Positions 34,302-43,198 of a stretch of DNA of 64,000 bases are shown here, piece after piece; position 1 is the stretch's first letter, and the number at the start of each line of letters is the position of its first letter. The notes under the pieces are model-generated. The model ran no database searches. It was not told the DNA's origin and worked only from the letters and a program-made list of their open reading frames with translations. Made by a program: the position numbers and the translations under genes. The stretch comes from Bradyrhizobium ottawaense (lineage in GTDB: Bacteria; Pseudomonadota; Alphaproteobacteria; Rhizobiales; Xanthobacteraceae): NCBI RefSeq assembly GCF_900099825.1, contig NZ_LT629693.1:4723001-4787000 (forward strand). The letters are read 5' to 3'.

Positions 34302-34923
34302 CCGTTGCGAAAAGCCGCGCGTGGGCGCCAATATGGCACAGCGGGCGAGAGAAAAAAGATCGAAAGGCCTGATTTCGGGAGAGGATCACGAAACTTCACG
34401 CTGAACCCGGCTTGGTCGGCAGCGTATTTTGGACGGGTTCAACTTCCAACCGCGATATTTGGGATTTTGCATGACGGTCCTGTATTTCGGAGCGCTGGCG
34501 GCCACCGTATGAAGGCGGCGGCGTAGCCCGGGTGAAGCGAAGCGAAACCCGGGGCCAATGTGGCATTGATGCGTCCCCGGATTGCGCTGCGCTCCATCCG
34601 GGCTACGAATTCGATTCGCATTTTGGCACCTCGCAATCCTGCAGCGTGCTGCCTTCCCGCGCACGAAAGCGGCGCGTTCCTCATCAGCGGTTTTGAATTT
34701 CATTCGCACCCGCTGGGATGGAACCCGCTCACAATCCGGTGAGTCGGCAAAAGATGCTGTTCGTTTAAGGCGATAGCCTTGTGTGACATTGGGCCGCCAC
34801 GAAACGTGTTGCATCGCAGCAGGCGTCTCCTATCCTGACCCCATCAACAGTGTTTCGTGGTCGTGACGACGCCCGCGAATTTGCATTCGCGTTTCAACTC
34901 GAATTTTGGGGTGCCCTTTGTCT
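34302..34923. other. Gene-free region with a REP-like repeat
   Basis: About 620 bases between the divergent MotA-like and RND adaptor genes. No gene is supported; open frames here show no family likeness. It holds the REP-like unit at 34522-34608 and, downstream of that, an unremarkable stretch that probably contains the RND operon promoter. Confidence 0.5.
34522..34608. repeat. REP-like palindrome (GTAGCCCGG family)
   Basis: CGTAGCCCGGGTGAAGCGAAGC at the left is mirrored by GCGCTCCATCCGGGCTACG at the right, with ACCCGGGG / TCCCCGGAT inside. Only one copy of this family is in the window. Confidence 0.8.
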
Positions 34924-36129
34924 ATGTCTGGATTTCGCGCGCGATCGGCCGGCATTGCCTTGATGCTCGCTGCCATGGCGCCGTTGTTGGCCGGTTGCGA
35001 CGAACCGAATGTCGCCGCCGCCGCACAACCTACCGAGCCGGACGTCAGCATCGTCACCGTCAAGCCGCAGGCCCGCGCCATGGTGCGCGAACTGCCGGGA
35101 CGCATCGCGCCGACGCGGGTGTCCGACGTGCGTCCGCGGGTGTCCGGCATTGTCGTACAGCGGCTGTTCAACCAGGGCAGCGAGGTCAAAGCCGGCGATA
35201 CGCTCTACAAGATCGATCCGCGGCCGTTCGAGGTCGAGGTGCAGTCGACCGAGGCGGCGCTGGCGCGCGCCAAGGCCACGCTCGAGCAGGCCACCCAGCA
35301 TGCCAACCGCATCGCCACGCTGACTAGCCAGCGCGCCGCGCCCGAAGCCAAGAACGAGGAAGCGATTGCGAGCCTGCGTCAGGCCGAAGCCGACGTGGCC
35401 GGCCGCAAGGCCGACGTCGCGCGCGCCAGACTCAATCTCGATTATGCGACCATCCGCGCGCCGATCGACGGCATCGTCGGTGCGGCCCTGGTCAGCGAAG
35501 GCGCGCTGGTCGTGCAGAACGAGACCGCGAGCCTTGCGACCATCCAGCAGCTCGACCCGATCTATGCCGATTTCACCCAGTCGGTGACCGAGCTCAATCA
35601 TCTGCGCCGCGCGCTCGAGAGCGGCGAACTCGATCGTATCTCGCAGGATGCCGTGAAGGTCCGCCTCGTGCTCGACGACGGCGCGCTCTATCCGCAGGTC
35701 GGCAAATTGCTGTTCTCGGATGCCAAGGTCGATGCCCATACCGGGCAGGTGACGCTGCGCGGCGAGTTTCCCAATCCGAAGCGCGAATTGCTGCCCGGCA
35801 TGTATGTCCGCGTGCAGATCGAGCAGGGCATCGACAGCGACGCCATCGCGGTACCGCAGCAGGCGATCCAGCGCAACGTCGGCGGCGGCAGCGAAGTGTT
35901 CGTGGTCAAGGACGACAATCTGGTCGCGGTGCAGCCGGTGCGCACCGGTTCGATCCAGGACGGCCATTGGCTCGTCACCGAAGGCCTGAAGGCCGGCGAC
36001 CGCGTCGTGGTCGAGGGTTTTCAGAAGTTCGCCGCCGGCGACAAGGTCCGGCCGCAGGCCTGGGCCGAAGCGGACGCGTCCGCCGACGTGGCGCGGGACG
36101 CCAAGCTTGCCGCGCAAGCGCTGCGGTAA
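34924..36129 (+). CDS. RND efflux periplasmic adaptor lipoprotein
   Basis: A 401-residue membrane-fusion protein of the AcrA/MexA type. Lipobox LAGC near residue 23 follows a hydrophobic signal. The biotinyl-lipoyl-like part (VRPRVSGIVVQRLFNQGSEV), an alpha-hairpin (about 100-170) and the returning lipoyl half (ATIRAPIDGIVG) appear in order, then beta-barrel and membrane-proximal domains (LPGMYVRVQIEQG; VPQQAIQRN). It couples the inner-membrane pump encoded 6 bases downstream to an outer-membrane channel. The ATG at 34924 gives the complete lipoprotein signal. No regulator gene is adjacent. Confidence 0.93.
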   Translation: MSGFRARSAGIALMLAAMAPLLAGCDEPNVAAAAQPTEPDVSIVTVKPQARAMVRELPGRIAPTRVSDVRPRVSGIVVQRLFNQGSEVKAGDTLYKIDPRPFEVEVQSTEAALARAKATLEQATQHANRIATLTSQRAAPEAKNEEAIASLRQAEADVAGRKADVARARLNLDYATIRAPIDGIVGAALVSEGALVVQNETASLATIQQLDPIYADFTQSVTELNHLRRALESGELDRISQDAVKVRLVLDDGALYPQVGKLLFSDAKVDAHTGQVTLRGEFPNPKRELLPGMYVRVQIEQGIDSDAIAVPQQAIQRNVGGGSEVFVVKDDNLVAVQPVRTGSIQDGHWLVTEGLKAGDRVVVEGFQKFAAGDKVRPQAWAEADASADVARDAKLAAQALR

Positions 36130-36135
36130 ATTCCA

Positions 36136-39100
36136 ATGCCGAGTTTCTTCATCGACAGGCCGATCTTCGCCTGGGTGGTTGCGCTGTTCATCTGCCTGAT
36201 CGGCGCGATCTCGATTCCGCTGCTGGCGGTGGCGCAATATCCGATCATCGCGCCGCCCTCGATCTCGATCTCGACCAGCTATCCCGGCGCGTCGCCGGAA
36301 AACCTCTACAACAGCGTCACCCGGCTGATCGAAGAGGAGCTCAACGGCGCCTCCGGCATCCTCAATTTCGAATCCACCAGCGACTCGCTGGGACAGGTCG
36401 AGATAACAGCCAACTTCGTCCCGGGCACCGAGACCGGTGCGGCGTCGGTGGAAGTGCAGAACCGCCTCAAGCGCGTCGAGGCGCGGCTGCCGCGCGCGGT
36501 GATCCAGCAGGGTATCCTGGTCGAGGAGGCCTCCAGCGCCGTGCTGCAGATCATCACGCTGCGCTCGACGGACGGCAGCCTCGACGAGATCGGCCTCGGC
36601 GATTTCATGATCCGCAACGTGCTCGGCGAAATCAGGCGCATTCCCGGCGTCGGCCGCGCCACGCTGTATTCGACCGAACGTTCGCTGAGGATCTGGGTCG
36701 ATCCCGCCAAGCTGGTCGGTTACGGGCTCACTGCCGACGACGTCAACAAGGCGATCACGGCGCAGAACGCGCAAGTAGCCTCCGGCAGCGTCGGCGCCGA
36801 GCCGAGCACGGAGGATCAGAAGATTTCGGCGCTGGTGCTGGTCAAGGGACAACTGTCGTCGCCGGACGAATTCGGTGCCATCATCCTGCGCGCCAACGCC
36901 GACGGTTCGACGGTGCGGCTGCGCGACGTCGCCCGCATTGAGATCGGCGGACTGAGCTACCAGTTCAACACCCGCCTCAACGGCAAGCCGACCGCGGGCC
37001 TCTCGGTGCTGCTGTCGCCGACCGGCAACGCGCTGGCGACCGCGAGCGCGGTGGAAGCGAAGATGAAGGAGCTGTCGCGCTTCTTCCCGGCCAATATCGC
37101 CTATGAGATTCCCTACAACATCACGCCCGTGGTGAAAGCCTCGATCGAGAAGGTGTTGTCGACGCTGGTCGAAGCGGTGGTGCTGGTGTTCATCGTGATG
37201 TTCCTGTTCCTGCAGAACATCCGCTACACCATCATTCCGACCATCGTGGTGCCGGTGGCGCTGCTCGGCACCTGCGCGACGCTTTTGGTTGCCGGTTACT
37301 CCATCAATATGCTGACCATGTTCGGCATGGTGCTGGCGGTGGGTATTCTCGTCGACGACGCCATCGTCGTGGTCGAGAACGTCGAGCGCATCATGGCGGA
37401 GGAAGGCCTGCCGCCGAAGGAAGCCACCCGCAAGGCGATGTCGCAGATCTCGGGCGCCATCATCGGCATCACGCTGGTGCTGGTCGCGGTGTTCGTGCCG
37501 ATGGCGTTCTTCCCGGGATCGGTGGGCATCATCTACCGCCAGTTCTCGGTGACGATGGTGGCGGCGATTGCGTTCTCCGCGCTGCTGGCGATGTCGCTGA
37601 CCCCCGCCCTGTGCGCGACCCTGCTGAAGCCGGTCACGTCAGGCCACGGCCACGCGAAGAAGGGCGTGTTCGGCTGGTTCAACCGCATGCTCGACTCCAG
37701 CCGCGACGGCTATTCCCGCACCGTGAAGGCTTCGCTGAAGCGCACCGGCCGGCTGATGCTGATCTATGCCGCGCTGCTGATCGGATTGGGCTGGGCCTTC
37801 ATTCGCCTGCCCGGCGGCTTCCTGCCGATCGACGACCAGGGTTTTATTACCACCGACGTGCAGACGCCGTCTGACTCCTCCTACGCCCGCACGGAAGCCG
37901 CGGTCGAGAAGGTGGAAACTTATCTTAAAGGTCGCGCCGGCGTCGAGAACGTGACGTTCCTGACCGGCTTCAGCTTCCTCGGACAAGGCGTCAACACCGC
38001 GCAGGCGTTCATCTCGCTGAAGGACTGGTCGGACCGGCCGGCCGGCGATTCGGCGGCGTCGATCGTCGCCGACATCAACCGCGACCTGTCGTCGATCCGC
38101 GACGCCAAGATCACGGCGCTGCAGCCGCCGCCGATCGACAATCTCGGCAATTCCTCCGGCTTCTCGTTCCGCCTGCAGGACCGCGGCCAGAAGGGCTATC
38201 CGGCGCTGACGGCGGCGGCCGACCGGCTGATCGCGGAGGCCAATGCGAGCCCGGTTCTGCAGAAGGTTTATATCGAAGGCCTGCCGCCGGCGCCGCAGGT
38301 CAACCTCACCATCGACCGCGAAAAGGCCGGCGCGTTCGGCGTCACCTTCGAGGACATCAACAGCACCATTTCGACCAATCTCGGTTCGAATTACGTCAAC
38401 GATTTCCCAAACCGCGGCCGCATGCAGCGCGTGATCGTGCAGGCCGACCGCGCCAGCCGCATGAACGCCGACGATATCCTCAATTACAACGTCAAGAACA
38501 GCCGCGGCCAACTGGTGCCGTTCTCCGCGTTTGCCACCGTCGAGTGGCAGAAGGGGCCGACGCAGATCGGGGGCTTCAATTTCTATCCCGCGGTGCGCAT
38601 CAGCGGCGAGGCCAAACCTGGCTACACCTCCGGTGATGCGATTGCCGAGATGGAGCGGCTCGCGGGAAAACTGCCGCGCGGCTTCGGCTTCGAATGGACC
38701 GGGCAGTCGCTGCAGGAAAAACTGTCGGGCTCGCAGGCGCCGTTCCTGCTCGGGCTGTCGGCGCTGGTGGTGTTCCTGTGTCTCGCCGCGCTCTATGAAA
38801 GCTGGACCATTCCGCTGGCGGTGCTGCTGGCGGTGCCGCTCGGCATCTGCGGCGCGGTGCTGGCGGCGTCGCTGCGCGGCCTGCCCAACGACGTCTATTT
38901 CACCGTCGGCCTCATCACCATCATTGGCCTGGCTGCCAAGGACGCCATCCTGATCATCGAATTCGCCAAGGATCTGCGCGCGCAAGGCAAGCCGCTGGTC
39001 GAGGCGACGGTGGAGGCGTGCACCTTGCGTTTCCGCCCGATCCTGATGACGGGCCTAGCCTTCGTGTGCGGCGTGCTGCCGATGGTGATCGCGCAAGGCG

Positions 39101-39282
39101 CCGGCGGCGCCAGCCAGCAGGCGCTCGGCACCAGCGTCATGGGCGGCATGATCGCGGTGGTGATCCTGGCGCTGTTGATGGTGCCGGTGTTCTTTGTCAG
39201 CGTGCAGCGCGTGCTGGCGGGGGACCGGGAGAAGGTGGCGAAAGCGGAGCCGGAGGGTCAGCCGGCGCAAGGCATCCAATAG
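36136..39282 (+). CDS. RND efflux permease (HAE1/AcrB-like)
   Basis: A 1,048-residue inner-membrane proton-driven pump for drugs or other hydrophobic compounds. It starts MPSFFIDRPIFAWVVALFI, typical of the HAE1 family. Twelve membrane helices flank two large periplasmic domains. Helix 4 carries the proton-relay pair in GILVDDAIVVVENVERIM (about residues 400-420). A short C-terminal tail ends the protein. It is co-transcribed with the adaptor gene. No outer-membrane factor gene follows, so it must borrow a TolC-like channel from elsewhere. Confidence 0.95.
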   Translation: MPSFFIDRPIFAWVVALFICLIGAISIPLLAVAQYPIIAPPSISISTSYPGASPENLYNSVTRLIEEELNGASGILNFESTSDSLGQVEITANFVPGTETGAASVEVQNRLKRVEARLPRAVIQQGILVEEASSAVLQIITLRSTDGSLDEIGLGDFMIRNVLGEIRRIPGVGRATLYSTERSLRIWVDPAKLVGYGLTADDVNKAITAQNAQVASGSVGAEPSTEDQKISALVLVKGQLSSPDEFGAIILRANADGSTVRLRDVARIEIGGLSYQFNTRLNGKPTAGLSVLLSPTGNALATASAVEAKMKELSRFFPANIAYEIPYNITPVVKASIEKVLSTLVEAVVLVFIVMFLFLQNIRYTIIPTIVVPVALLGTCATLLVAGYSINMLTMFGMVLAVGILVDDAIVVVENVERIMAEEGLPPKEATRKAMSQISGAIIGITLVLVAVFVPMAFFPGSVGIIYRQFSVTMVAAIAFSALLAMSLTPALCATLLKPVTSGHGHAKKGVFGWFNRMLDSSRDGYSRTVKASLKRTGRLMLIYAALLIGLGWAFIRLPGGFLPIDDQGFITTDVQTPSDSSYARTEAAVEKVETYLKGRAGVENVTFLTGFSFLGQGVNTAQAFISLKDWSDRPAGDSAASIVADINRDLSSIRDAKITALQPPPIDNLGNSSGFSFRLQDRGQKGYPALTAAADRLIAEANASPVLQKVYIEGLPPAPQVNLTIDREKAGAFGVTFEDINSTISTNLGSNYVNDFPNRGRMQRVIVQADRASRMNADDILNYNVKNSRGQLVPFSAFATVEWQKGPTQIGGFNFYPAVRISGEAKPGYTSGDAIAEMERLAGKLPRGFGFEWTGQSLQEKLSGSQAPFLLGLSALVVFLCLAALYESWTIPLAVLLAVPLGICGAVLAASLRGLPNDVYFTVGLITIIGLAAKDAILIIEFAKDLRAQGKPLVEATVEACTLRFRPILMTGLAFVCGVLPMVIAQGAGGASQQALGTSVMGGMIAVVILALLMVPVFFVSVQRVLAGDREKVAKAEPEGQPAQGIQ

Positions 39283-39284
39283 CT

Positions 39285-39370
39285 TGTCATTGCCGGGCTT
39301 GACCCGGCAATCCATCCAAAAAGACTCTTATGAAGATTGATGGATGCCCGGATCAAGTCCGGGCATGACA
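39285..39370. repeat. REP-like palindrome pair (ATTGCCGG / ATGCCCGG family)
   Basis: CATTGCCGGGCTTGACCCGGCAAT and ATGCCCGGATCAAGTCCGGGCAT face each other across about 35 bases, between two converging genes. It is the reversed counterpart of 31533-31658. Confidence 0.88.
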
Positions 39371-39385
39371 ACACCTACGGTGTTG

Positions 39386-40180
39386 TCACTTCCCCAGCCC
39401 CTTAATAATCTTCACCAGTTCGCCGTGGATGTACTCATTGCCGCAGATCACGTGGCCGGTCTTGAGCGGGTCGCTGGCGCCATCGACGCAACTGACGGTG
39501 CCGCCGGCTTCGCGGACCATGATCTGGCCGGCCGCCATGTCCCAGGGCTGCAGGTTGCGCTCCCAATAGCCGTCGAGACGGCCGGCGGCGACGAAGGCCA
39601 TGTCGAGCGAGGCGGCGCCGAAGCGGCGGAAGCCGGCGACCTTGCTCTGCAGCGCGGCCATTTCGCGGAGCGCCAGTTCGTGGTCGCCGCGCCCGATATG
39701 CGGCAGGCCGCAGGCGATCACGCATTCATTGAGCTGGCGGCGTCCGGCGACGCGCAGCCGCTGGTCGTTGAGGAACGCGCCCTTGCCGCGTTCGGCGATG
39801 TAGAGCTCGTCGTTGGCGGGGTTGTAGATCACGCCGGCGATGATGACGCCCTCGCGCTGCAGGCCGATCGAGATCGCGAATTGCGGGATGCCGTGCAGGA
39901 AATTGGTGGTGCCGTCCAGGGGATCGACGATCCAGATATGGCTCTTGTCGGCGCCTTCGCGGTTGCCGCCTTCCTCGCCGATGAAGCCGTAGCCCGGCCG
40001 CGCCTTGGCGAGATCCTTGTAAAGCACTTCCTCGGCGCGCTTGTCGGCGAGGCTGACGAAGTTCGCCGGCCCCTTCAGCGACACCTGCAGATGTTCGATC
40101 TCGCCGAGGTCGCGCTTCAGGCCACGGCCGGCATTGCGCGCGGCTTTCACCATGACGTTGATAAGGGCTGAATGCAGCAT
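39386..40180 (-). CDS. Inositol monophosphatase family protein (SuhB-like)
   Basis: A 264-residue cytosolic Mg-dependent phosphatase. The metal-binding signature WIVDPLDGTTNFLHG (about residues 82-96), the upstream GEEGG (about 66) and the C-terminal WDMAAGQIMVREAGG (about 210-224) are all intact. It should hydrolyse inositol monophosphate or related sugar phosphates; SuhB members also act in rRNA transcription antitermination in some bacteria. It is the last gene of the minus-strand carbon-metabolism block. Confidence 0.93.
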   Translation of the reverse strand: MLHSALINVMVKAARNAGRGLKRDLGEIEHLQVSLKGPANFVSLADKRAEEVLYKDLAKARPGYGFIGEEGGNREGADKSHIWIVDPLDGTTNFLHGIPQFAISIGLQREGVIIAGVIYNPANDELYIAERGKGAFLNDQRLRVAGRRQLNECVIACGLPHIGRGDHELALREMAALQSKVAGFRRFGAASLDMAFVAAGRLDGYWERNLQPWDMAAGQIMVREAGGTVSCVDGASDPLKTGHVICGNEYIHGELVKIIKGLGK

Positions 40181-40269
40181 GATGCGAGGCTTGTCGGTTG
40201 AGAGGAAACGGGCCGTGGCCGTGGGAAGTCAGGGACTGGGTGCCCTGCTGATGTGCCGCCGTCAAGGCG

Positions 40270-41358
40270 TCATTTACCGGTGTTGCCGATCCATTTGCGC
40301 GCGGCCCCCTGGGCCTTGGCGCGATCCTCGGCGCTGAGGCCCGCCAGCGCCTCGTCCAGTTCCGGATCGCCTTTCCCGGCGGTTTTGGCGACAATGTGCC
40401 ATTTCAGGCCTTCGATCTTGTCCACCGGCGCGCCCTGGCCGTTCACCAGCACGCGGGCGAGGCGGTTCTGCGCGATCGGGCTGTTCTGCCGTGCGGCCTT
40501 GCGCAACAGCGCCACGGCGGCGGACTGGTTCTGCGGCGTGCCGGTGCCGTTGAACATCGCGATGGCATATTCGACCTCGGCGTCGACATTATCGGCCAGC
40601 GACGCCGCCTGCAGCAGGCGCACCGCCTTGTCGATGTCCTTCGGCACGCCGGTGCCCTCCTTGTAGAAGGTCGCGAGCGCGTATTGCGCTTCCGGGTTGC
40701 CGGCATCGGCGGCAACGCGCAGCAGTTCGGCGGAACGCCTGAGGTCCTGCGGCAGGGTCTGGCCGTCGATATAGAGCAGCGCCAGGTTATAGGCCGCCTT
40801 GGGCTCGCCGAGCTTGGCCGAGGAGGCCAGCAGCCTGACGGCCTGCTCGCGGTCGACCTTGCCGCCGCGGCCGGAGAGTTTCATCATCGCGAGCGCGAAC
40901 ATGCCCTCGCGGTCCCCCGCATCGGCCGCGCGCTGATACCATTCGGCCGCCTTGGCATAGTCGCGCTTGACGCCCATGGCGTTGGCGTAGAGCTCGCCGA
41001 GCATCGTCATCGCCTTCGGATCGTTGTTAAATTGGGCGCGCGTGGTGGCGAGATCGAATGCGGTCTTGTAGAGGCCGCGCTGATAGGCGCCGTAGACGAG
41101 GTCGACATTGGGATCGTCGAATGTCGCGGTCGGCGAAGGCGTGGGTGTCGGCGTCGCCGCCGGTTTGGCCGTCGCGGCTGGTTTCTTTGCCGCGGAAGTC
41201 GCCTTCGGCTTCGGTGCTTGTGTCGGCTTTTCCTTCTTCGCGGCAGGCGTGGTCGCCGACGGCTGGGCTGCGGGCGGCGTCAGCGAGATCTGCGCGGACG
41301 CCGTCGTCGCCACCATCGCAAGGCCCGCAACAATCGATATCGGACGCAGGAAGTTCAT
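40270..41358 (-). CDS. Secreted Sel1/TPR-repeat protein
   Basis: A 362-residue protein. The signal peptide is at about residues 1-22 (ISIVAGLAMVATTASA). A Lys/Ala/Pro/Thr-rich linker of about 55 residues follows. Then at least five Sel1-like repeats of about 36 residues, for example AMTMLGELYANAMGVKRDYA and AQYALATFYKEGTGVPKDID. Such repeats bind partner proteins in the periplasm or envelope. It lies between a ThiE-like gene and the inositol phosphatase gene, on the same strand. The start at 41358 gives a complete signal. Confidence 0.88.
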   Translation of the reverse strand: MNFLRPISIVAGLAMVATTASAQISLTPPAAQPSATTPAAKKEKPTQAPKPKATSAAKKPAATAKPAATPTPTPSPTATFDDPNVDLVYGAYQRGLYKTAFDLATTRAQFNNDPKAMTMLGELYANAMGVKRDYAKAAEWYQRAADAGDREGMFALAMMKLSGRGGKVDREQAVRLLASSAKLGEPKAAYNLALLYIDGQTLPQDLRRSAELLRVAADAGNPEAQYALATFYKEGTGVPKDIDKAVRLLQAASLADNVDAEVEYAIAMFNGTGTPQNQSAAVALLRKAARQNSPIAQNRLARVLVNGQGAPVDKIEGLKWHIVAKTAGKGDPELDEALAGLSAEDRAKAQGAARKWIGNTGK

Positions 41359-41366
41359 GTCCGGCG

Positions 41367-42062
41367 TTATCCCTGTCCGGTCATTTCTTTTCCAGGCGGT
41401 TGTTTCCCAAGCGCTGCGGCATGCGCCTGTTTGATCGCCTGCTCGACATCGGCCAGCGCCGCCTTGGCGCCACGCGGATCGGCCCAGATGAAATCGCCGA
41501 CCAGGACAAAATCGGCGCCGGCGGATGCGAATTCGGCAGCCTCTTCGCGCGAGACGGCAAAGCCGACACAGGGCGGTTCGAACAGTTCTTCCCACCATTG
41601 TAGGCGCTCGGCAATCGCCTCGACCGAGGGCCGCTGTCCATGGCTGTCGGGCTCGCCGAACAGCACGTAGTCGGCGCCGGCTTCGCCCGCGGCCATCGAA
41701 TCGTGCCGCGTCGCGAGCCCGCCGACGCCGGCGATGCGGTCGGGCTTCAGCGACGGCATCGCGTCTTCCATCGCCGCGATCCCGTTCAGATGCGCGCCGT
41801 CGGCGCCGGCCCGCGCCACCAGCTCGACATGACCCTCCAGCAGCAGCGCCGCGCCGCTGTCCTGCACGGCGGGCGCCAGCGCCTTGATGCGCGAGATCAT
41901 GGTTTTCTGGTCGGTCTCGCGAAGCCGCAGCAGCACCGCGGCGACATCGGCGCCGGCAAGCAGGCCCGGCAGGCTTGCCGCCAGTTGTGACGGATCGTCC
42001 AGTTCGGGCGTCGCGAGATAGAGCCGCGGCGCCGGGCGCGGCGGAGGAGGTTTGCTGGCCAA
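41367..42062 (-). CDS. Divergent ThiE-like (thiamine phosphate synthase family) protein
   Basis: A 231-residue TIM-barrel protein that resembles thiamine phosphate synthase in layout: PRLYLATPELDD start, LLRLRETDQKTM (family: L-R-x-K), GADGAHLNG (family: GADGVHLG) and ADFVLVGDFIW near the end. The Lys of the first motif, the N-D pair of the next strand and the usual GPI/T-x-T-K loop are not seen. The enzyme activity is therefore doubtful. It starts with TTG at 42062, only two bases after the class I aldolase stop, so it is translated with that gene. Confidence 0.75.
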   Translation of the reverse strand: MASKPPPPRPAPRLYLATPELDDPSQLAASLPGLLAGADVAAVLLRLRETDQKTMISRIKALAPAVQDSGAALLLEGHVELVARAGADGAHLNGIAAMEDAMPSLKPDRIAGVGGLATRHDSMAAGEAGADYVLFGEPDSHGQRPSVEAIAERLQWWEELFEPPCVGFAVSREEAAEFASAGADFVLVGDFIWADPRGAKAALADVEQAIKQAHAAALGKQPPGKEMTGQG

Positions 42063-42064
42063 GT

Positions 42065-43090
42065 CTATGCCGCCTTCTGTTCGAGGTCGGGCTTCCATTC
42101 GCCCTTGCTCGCGAGCGCATTCATCCGTGCGCGATGGACGAACGCCTGCTGGCCCGCGGCCACGTTTGCAGCCTTGCCTGCCCAGGCCTGCTGCGGCGCT
42201 GCCTGCAGCGCGCGGCCGTAGGAGAAGGTGAGCCGCCACGGCAGGCCGCCGATCCGGTTCATGGCGTCGAGATGCGCGGTGGCTTCCTGGTCGGACTGCC
42301 CGCCGGAAAGGAAGGCAATGCCGGGAACGGCGGCCGGCACGCAAGCCTTCAGCAGCCGGATAGTCTTCTGAGCGACCTCTTCGACGGAGGCTTGCGTGGA
42401 ACTCTTCTTGCCGGAAATGGCCATATTGGGTTTGAGGATCATGCCTTCCAGCGCGACGCGCTGAACGCGCATTTCCTGAAAGGTCTTGTTGAGCACACGC
42501 TCGGTCACCTCATAGCAGCGGTCGATATCGTGATCGCCGTCCATCAGCACTTCCGGTTCGACGATCGGCACGATCTGGGCGGCCTGGCACAACGCCGCGT
42601 AGCGTGCGAGCGCGTGCGCGTTGACGGAAATGGCTGTCATTGTCGGAATGGTTTTTCCGATGTCGATCACGGCGCGCCATTTGGCGAACCGCGCGCCGCG
42701 TTCGTAATATTTCTTCAGGCGTTCGGCGAGCTTATCGAGGCCCGCGGTGACCAACTCGCCCGGGCAATTCGGCAAGGGTTGGGTTCCCTCGTCGACCTTG
42801 ATCCCGGGAATGGCGCCGGCCTGTTCGATCAGCTTGATCAGCGGCGTGCCGTCCCTGGCGTTCTGCCAGATCGTTTCGTCATAGAGGATGACGCCGGAGA
42901 TGTACCGGCTCATCGCCTCCTGCGAGCGAAACAGCATTTCACGATAGTCCCGGCGGGTTTCCTCGGTCGATTCGACCTTGATGGCGTCGAAGCGCTTCTT
43001 GATCGTGCCGGAGGATTCGTCGGCGGCGAGTATGCCCTTGCCCGGCGTTACCATGGCAAGAGCGACCGTGTTGAGGTCGGCGAGATTCAT
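42065..43090 (-). CDS. Class I fructose-bisphosphate aldolase
   Basis: A 341-residue Schiff-base aldolase that splits fructose 1,6-bisphosphate. It begins LADLNTVALAMVTPGKGILAADES, as in class I enzymes, with KKRFD after it. The Schiff-base Lys is in EGMILKPNM (about residue 230), and GIAFLSGGQSDQEATAHLDA follows. GGAGA lies 6 bases before the ATG at 43090; 18 upstream residues were left out. A class II aldolase gene lies immediately upstream, so two unrelated enzymes for the same reaction are side by side. Confidence 0.93.
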   Translation of the reverse strand: MNLADLNTVALAMVTPGKGILAADESSGTIKKRFDAIKVESTEETRRDYREMLFRSQEAMSRYISGVILYDETIWQNARDGTPLIKLIEQAGAIPGIKVDEGTQPLPNCPGELVTAGLDKLAERLKKYYERGARFAKWRAVIDIGKTIPTMTAISVNAHALARYAALCQAAQIVPIVEPEVLMDGDHDIDRCYEVTERVLNKTFQEMRVQRVALEGMILKPNMAISGKKSSTQASVEEVAQKTIRLLKACVPAAVPGIAFLSGGQSDQEATAHLDAMNRIGGLPWRLTFSYGRALQAAPQQAWAGKAANVAAGQQAFVHRARMNALASKGEWKPDLEQKAA

Positions 43091-43198
43091 CGGGACGTTC
43101 TCCAGAGCATGCCTTGCAAACCAAAATGGGCGGTTCTCGGGCAACGGCCGAGAAAAGCTTCGCTCAGGGGCAGGCTGCTCGCGGAGATCAGCGTGATA

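Noticed and set aside
34386..34814. Minus-strand open frame of 142 codons
   Set aside because: It crosses a REP-like repeat, has Arg/Pro-rich composition and no family likeness.
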